Source: Chitinophagaceae bacterium UBA4857 | GTDB lineage: Bacteria; Bacteroidota; Bacteroidia; Chitinophagales; Chitinophagaceae | Length of the DNA: 28,831 bases | NCBI GenBank assembly: GCA_002399735.1 | Contig: DHEF01000039.1 | Span: 102,589 to 131,419, forward strand | Direction: 5' to 3' | Shown: one piece after another, positions 25,034-28,831 of the stretch | How the letters are laid out: every line of letters starts with the position of its first letter | Numbering within the stretch: the stretch's first letter is position 1 | Translations under genes and position numbers: made by a program | Notes under the pieces: model-generated | Seen by the model: only the letters and a program-made list of their open reading frames with translations | The model's database searches: none | Told to the model about the DNA's origin: nothing

Positions 25034-25372
25034 ATGAATTTTGAACGTTTAAATGCCTATAGAATTATGTGGGTATTAGTTATGTTTGACCTGCCAACCG
25101 AAACCAAGAAGGATAGAAAGCTGTATGCAAAATTTAGAAAAAATATTTTAGCAGACGGGTTTTCTATGTTTCAGTTTAGTATGTATATACGTCATTGTAG
25201 CAGTAAAGAAAATGCGGATGTACATGTTAAGCGGGTAAAAAAGATATTGCCTCCGCAAGGGCATGTGGGTATTTTAAATATTACGGATAAACAATTTGGA
25301 TTAATGGAAATTTTTAGGGGTAAGGAAATGGTGGAAGCCCCCGCAGCCGTGCAACAACTAGAATTGTTTTAA
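25034..25372 (+). CDS. cas2: CRISPR adaptation protein Cas2
   Basis: Structural partner of Cas1 in the integrase. The 112-aa ferredoxin-like protein has the first-strand Asp D19 (WVLVMFDLPTET), the SMFQFSMYIRHC strand and a C-terminal VGILNITDKQFG strand, then a tail (QQLELF) typical of type II Cas2. The start ATG is 1 bp after the cas1 stop. No csn2 or cas4 follows, which fits II-C. Confidence 0.96.
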   Translation: MNFERLNAYRIMWVLVMFDLPTETKKDRKLYAKFRKNILADGFSMFQFSMYIRHCSSKENADVHVKRVKKILPPQGHVGILNITDKQFGLMEIFRGKEMVEAPAAVQQLELF

Positions 25373-25382
25373 AGGATAAAGT

Positions 25383-26253
25383 ATCAGACGTTCAGTATTT
25401 TTAAGAAGTATAACGGGTTTTTTAGGTTTGGCGGTATTGCCGCCACTAACAGTAATAAAACAGTATCAGCGCTATTATTTATTACAAAGTTTTATACGTG
25501 GCTTTAGGTTTTACAATGCCCCCAAACTCTTAGAGACAATGAAGGAAGGGGACATGTTAGAGCTGCGAAGAGAATCTTTAAAACCAACATGACAACTGTG
25601 CCATAGCATTGTATTATAACGAAATAAAAGTGGGTTATTTGCCAAGGGAAGACAATGAGATGCTGAGTAAGTTAATGGATGCGGAGGTCGTAATGTTACA
25701 AGCCGAAATTACACATTTAAAAAGGGATGCTAAAGCATGGGAAAATGTACATGTGGCGGTTTTTGTTTTAAAACAGATGGAGGGGGATATATCGGAAACA
25801 GCTACCTATTTAACAATACTGGAAACGCCACACTACCGAACCGTAAAAACGGGAAATAATACGGTGGCTAATGTATATTATAACCATGAAGCAGATGAGG
25901 AGGATTTTGTAATGAGTGCTGATGAGTTTTATGATGAAATGGTAGCCAACTCGAAAAACGATGGTATTTATGATATTTTACATAGTGATTTTGGTTCACC
26001 GGAAATAATAGAATCGGCAATTGAAGAAGGGCGGATAATAGTAAACAGGCGTAAATTACCCAAGGATTTGCGGAGTGACAATTTGGCTAAAGCGATTGAT
26101 AACGAAGTTATTATGCTGGATAAAAGTTTTGATAGAAATGGTTATGTGGTAGCAAACGTAAACCGTGTGGCAAATTTATCGGGCAGAATAGAGTCGGTAA
26201 TTGGTGTAATGGATAAACTGGGCAGAAAGTATTTTGAGGTAAATTTTTTATAA
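25383..26253 (+). pseudogene. HIRAN-domain protein, frameshifted and lacking a standard start codon
   Basis: The intact 3' part (frame from 25609) encodes YYNEIKVGYLPREDN, the second half of a HIRAN domain, then about 190 residues of a Bacteroidota-type extension (WENVHVAVFVLKQMEGD, DEMVANSKNDGIYDILHSDFGSPE, KSFDRNGYVVANVNRVANL). The first half is in another frame from 25383: IRRSVFLRSITGFLGLAVLPP (twin-Arg-like signal), FIRGFRFYNA, MKEGDMLELRRESLKPT, then TGA at 25590. Skipping one base there joins it to DNCAIALYYNE and restores the expected REP-x-N-x-D-x-NAIALY pattern. The only in-frame start near the AAAGGA ribosome site is ATC. HIRAN domains are implicated in binding damaged or stalled DNA. 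Either the gene is decayed or there are sequence errors; a truncated TTG-started product is possible. It follows cas2 by 10 bp. Confidence 0.65.
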
Positions 26254-26269
26254 ACCGAAAATAATAAGG

Positions 26270-26313
26270 GTACAATAAAAAAACGGGCATTAATGCCCGT
26301 TTTTTTATTGTAC
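26270..26313. terminator. 44-bp perfect palindrome, bidirectional terminator
   Basis: GTACAATAAAAAAACGGGCAT, central TA, then its exact reverse complement. On either strand it gives a GC stem (ACGGGCAT/ATGCCCGT) followed by seven T, so it can stop transcription from the HIRAN/cas side (+) and from the array side (-). Confidence 0.9.
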
Positions 26314-26357
26314 TGACAACTTTAAATAGTTGGAAGTGAGTTTTTTGTATAAATCCT
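26314..26357. other. 44-bp segment between palindrome and first repeat
   Basis: AT-rich, with no degenerate repeat and no clear promoter. It contains TGACAAC (26314-26320), a 7-base echo of the repeat end on the other strand. Too short to be called a leader with confidence. Confidence 0.4.
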
Positions 26358-28831
26358 GTTGTCAAAGACCAAGGTAATACAAAAGTTGAAAGCAATTCAC
26401 AACATGTCTCAGTTTGGTATCACAGATGAGGAGGTTGTCAAAGACCAAGGTAATACAAAAGTTGAAAGCAATTCACAACTAGCTATCAAGGGTTCAACTA
26501 TTAGACAGGGTTGTCAAAGACCAAGGTAATACAAAAGTTGAAAGCAATTCACAACACCTGATAGAGAGGATATGGTAGTAGAAATGTTGTCAAAGACCAA
26601 GGTAATACAAAAGTTGAAAGCAATTCACAACGCAAAGGGAAACATCTTTGTACTTAAAATAGTTGTCAAAGACCAAGGTAATACAAAAGTTGAAAGCAAT
26701 TCACAACCGCCTAGCGTTACTTGGTATCCACTCATGTGTTGTCAAAGACCAAGGTAATACAAAAGTTGAAAGCAATTCACAACTATTAAGTACATGACAG
26801 TACAATGATTGAGTTGTCAAAGACCAAGGTAATACAAAAGTTGAAAGCAATTCACAACACAATTAATACAAGGGTTAACAATACAATTGTTGTCAAAGAC
26901 CAAGGTAATACAAAAGTTGAAAGCAATTCACAACAACAACATATTTGCAATCACAGACATAAAAGTTGTCAAAGACCAAGGTAATACAAAAGTTGAAAGC
27001 AATTCACAACGAAGAAGATGCAGTACCATGGATAGAAGCAGTTGTCAAAGACCAAGGTAATACAAAAGTTGAAAGCAATTCACAACCAGTAAATATGGTG
27101 GCTCACAAATTCAACAGTTGTCAAAGACCAAGGTAATACAAAAGTTGAAAGCAATTCACAACCATCGGCTCGGTTTAAATCCTTACCAAATAGTTGTCAA
27201 AGACCAAGGTAATACAAAAGTTGAAAGCAATTCACAACAGTAAGGTTATTAGTCAATACGTTTCGGCGTTGTCAAAGACCAAGGTAATACAAAAGTTGAA
27301 AGCAATTCACAACATTCTGATTTCCGGAAATACTTTTAAAAAGTTGTCAAAGACCAAGGTAATACAAAAGTTGAAAGCAATTCACAACCGTTCCGTTGCA
27401 TTTTCAAACCACGGTTTGAGTTGTCAAAGACCAAGGTAATACAAAAGTTGAAAGCAATTCACAACTATCTTTTTTACCGGCACCGTAATGTAGCGGTTGT
27501 CAAAGACCAAGGTAATACAAAAGTTGAAAGCAATTCACAACCTTGAAACACGGCACTAATGTTCCACTACTGTTGTCAAAGACCAAGGTAATACAAAAGT
27601 TGAAAGCAATTCACAACCGTCTTTTCTTTCAGTATATATTATAGGAGTTGTCAAAGACCAAGGTAATACAAAAGTTGAAAGCAATTCACAACAGCTGCAA
27701 CACTCGGAGGAGCTTAAGCGAAGTTGTCAAAGACCAAGGTAATACAAAAGTTGAAAGCAATTCACAACAGTTATTACAAGTTATTACATCTAAAACGCGT
27801 TGTCAAAGACCAAGGTAATACAAAAGTTGAAAGCAATTCACAACTACCGTCATCGCCTACGCCTAATAAGCCGAGTTGTCAAAGACCAAGGTAATACAAA
27901 AGTTGAAAGCAATTCACAACGGGTCGTAACGGTCCATTGTTACATCTTCAGTTGTCAAAGACCAAGGTAATACAAAAGTTGAAAGCAATTCACAACATTA
28001 ACCCCGGAAGAAATAGAACAAAGAAGGTTGTCAAAGACCAAGGTAATACAAAAGTTGAAAGCAATTCACAACACAAACGGTTTTTTATTTCGGCATCTAC
28101 GTGTTGTCAAAGACCAAGGTAATACAAAAGTTGAAAGCAATTCACAACACCTGCAAAAACGTAATGCCAAAATCAAACGTTGTCAAAGACCAAGGTAATA
28201 CAAAAGTTGAAAGCAATTCACAACCTTTTGCTCTCTCTTAGCTTTTTTCTCTAAGTTGTCAAAGACCAAGGTAATACAAAAGTTGAAAGCAATTCACAAC
28301 CACTTGTACCGATATTTACATCAGTTGCGCGTTGTCAAAGACCAAGGTAATACAAAAGTTGAAAGCAATTCACAACAAAAACTTTTAATTTAAAAATTAA
28401 AATCATGTTGTCAAAGACCAAGGTAATACAAAAGTTGAAAGCAATTCACAACCTGTTGATAGGTGTATGAACATTACACCCCGTTGTCAAAGACCAAGGT
28501 AATACAAAAGTTGAAAGCAATTCACAACCGGCCGGCCAGAACTCATTCGCCTATGCATGTTGTCAAAGACCAAGGTAATACAAAAGTTGAAAGCAATTCA
28601 CAACATTTTTCCTTAATAAATGTTTTTCTATTGGTTGTCAAAGACCAAGGTAATACAAAAGTTGAAAGCAATTCACAACGCTCATATTGGAGAACAAGAG
28701 GTTCTCAATGTTGTCAAAGACCAAGGTAATACAAAAGTTGAAAGCAATTCACAACCTGCATAATCTTTTTATAGCATCATTCGGAGTTGTCAAAGACCAA
28801 GGTAATACAAAAGTTGAAAGCAATTCACAAC
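26358..28831 (-). CRISPR. Type II-C CRISPR array, 33 repeats and 32 spacers (continues beyond the window)
   Basis: The repeat is 46 bp, plus-strand start GTTGTCAAAGACC and end GCAATTCACAAC, with GTTGT/ACAAC at its ends. I placed all 33 copies by coordinate (first 26358-26403, second 26434-26479, last 28786-28831) and saw no base change in any. Spacers are 30 bp except five of 29 (26784, 27239, 27314, 27618, 28605) and one of 31 (27389). The window ends exactly on a repeat boundary, so the true array is probably longer. The tracrRNA anti-repeat pairs with the minus-strand repeat (GTTGTGAATTGCTTTC...), so crRNA is predicted to read from the minus strand. Short ORFs within the array are artefacts of the repeat. 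Confidence 0.99.

Noticed and set aside
26314..26320. TGACAAC next to the array as a degenerate terminal repeat
   Set aside because: Only 7 bases match and the orientation is inverted relative to the adjacent repeat; chance is enough to explain it.
26572..28729. Short plus-strand ORFs of 61-88 aa rich in LSKTKVIQKLKAIHN or VVKDQGNTKVESNSQ
   Set aside because: They are the CRISPR repeat read in two frames; the 76-bp period shifts frame at each unit.

Overview
The window looks like chromosome of a low-GC member of the Bacteroidota, most likely near the Chitinophagaceae or another Chitinophagia/Sphingobacteriia lineage (inferred, no search run). The grounds are a secreted protein with a C-terminal type IX secretion (Por) sorting domain, promoters of the Bacteroidota type (TTG, about 20 bp, TAnnTTTG), a TPR lipoprotein sensor kinase with its LuxR-like partner, and a type II-C CRISPR system with 46-bp repeats whose tracrRNA-proximal end reads GTTGTGAATTGCTTTC.

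Layout. 1-8.2 kb is mainly housekeeping: ligA, a TylF-type methyltransferase, a Spy/CpxP-like secreted protein (-), rlmN (-), an overlapping pair of bacterial-PH membrane proteins, and a DUF2975 membrane protein with its small Xre regulator (-). 8.2-8.75 kb is a gene-free patch of dispersed structured repeats. 8.8-12 kb holds the free methionine-R-sulfoxide reductase gene and a 702-aa glycine-rich T9SS cargo. 12.3-14.35 kb (-) holds a small Cys-rich lipoprotein, a staphylococcal-nuclease lipoprotein and an unrecognised single-TM protein. 14.5-17.6 kb (+) holds a strongly structured non-coding stretch, a 54-aa peptide ORF, a terminator, a two-component pair and a small lipoprotein with an Ada-like Cys/His pattern. 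17.9-19.0 kb is a stand-alone HsdR_N-like PD-(D/E)XK nuclease.

19.4-28.8 kb is a type II-C CRISPR-Cas locus: tracrRNA (minus strand, divergent from cas9, with its own terminator), cas9 (1425 aa, all catalytic residues present), cas1 and cas2 (1 bp apart), a HIRAN-domain gene that has lost its ATG and carries a +1 frameshift, a 44-bp perfect palindrome that can terminate in both directions, then an array of 33 identical repeats and 32 spacers that runs off the window end. The anti-repeat matches the minus-strand reading of the repeat, so crRNAs should be made from the minus strand, towards cas2 and the palindrome. The functional leader would then lie outside the window, unless transcription starts inside the repeats.

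The intergenic regions share several families of dispersed elements: a ~98-bp hairpin element in three copies, a multi-hairpin element, and shorter modules repeated in both orientations. I see no tRNA, rRNA, intact transposase or prophage gene. The items most worth a second look are the structured RNA/peptide unit at 14.5-14.9 kb, the broken HIRAN gene between cas2 and the array, crRNA polarity and leader position, and the dispersed elements.
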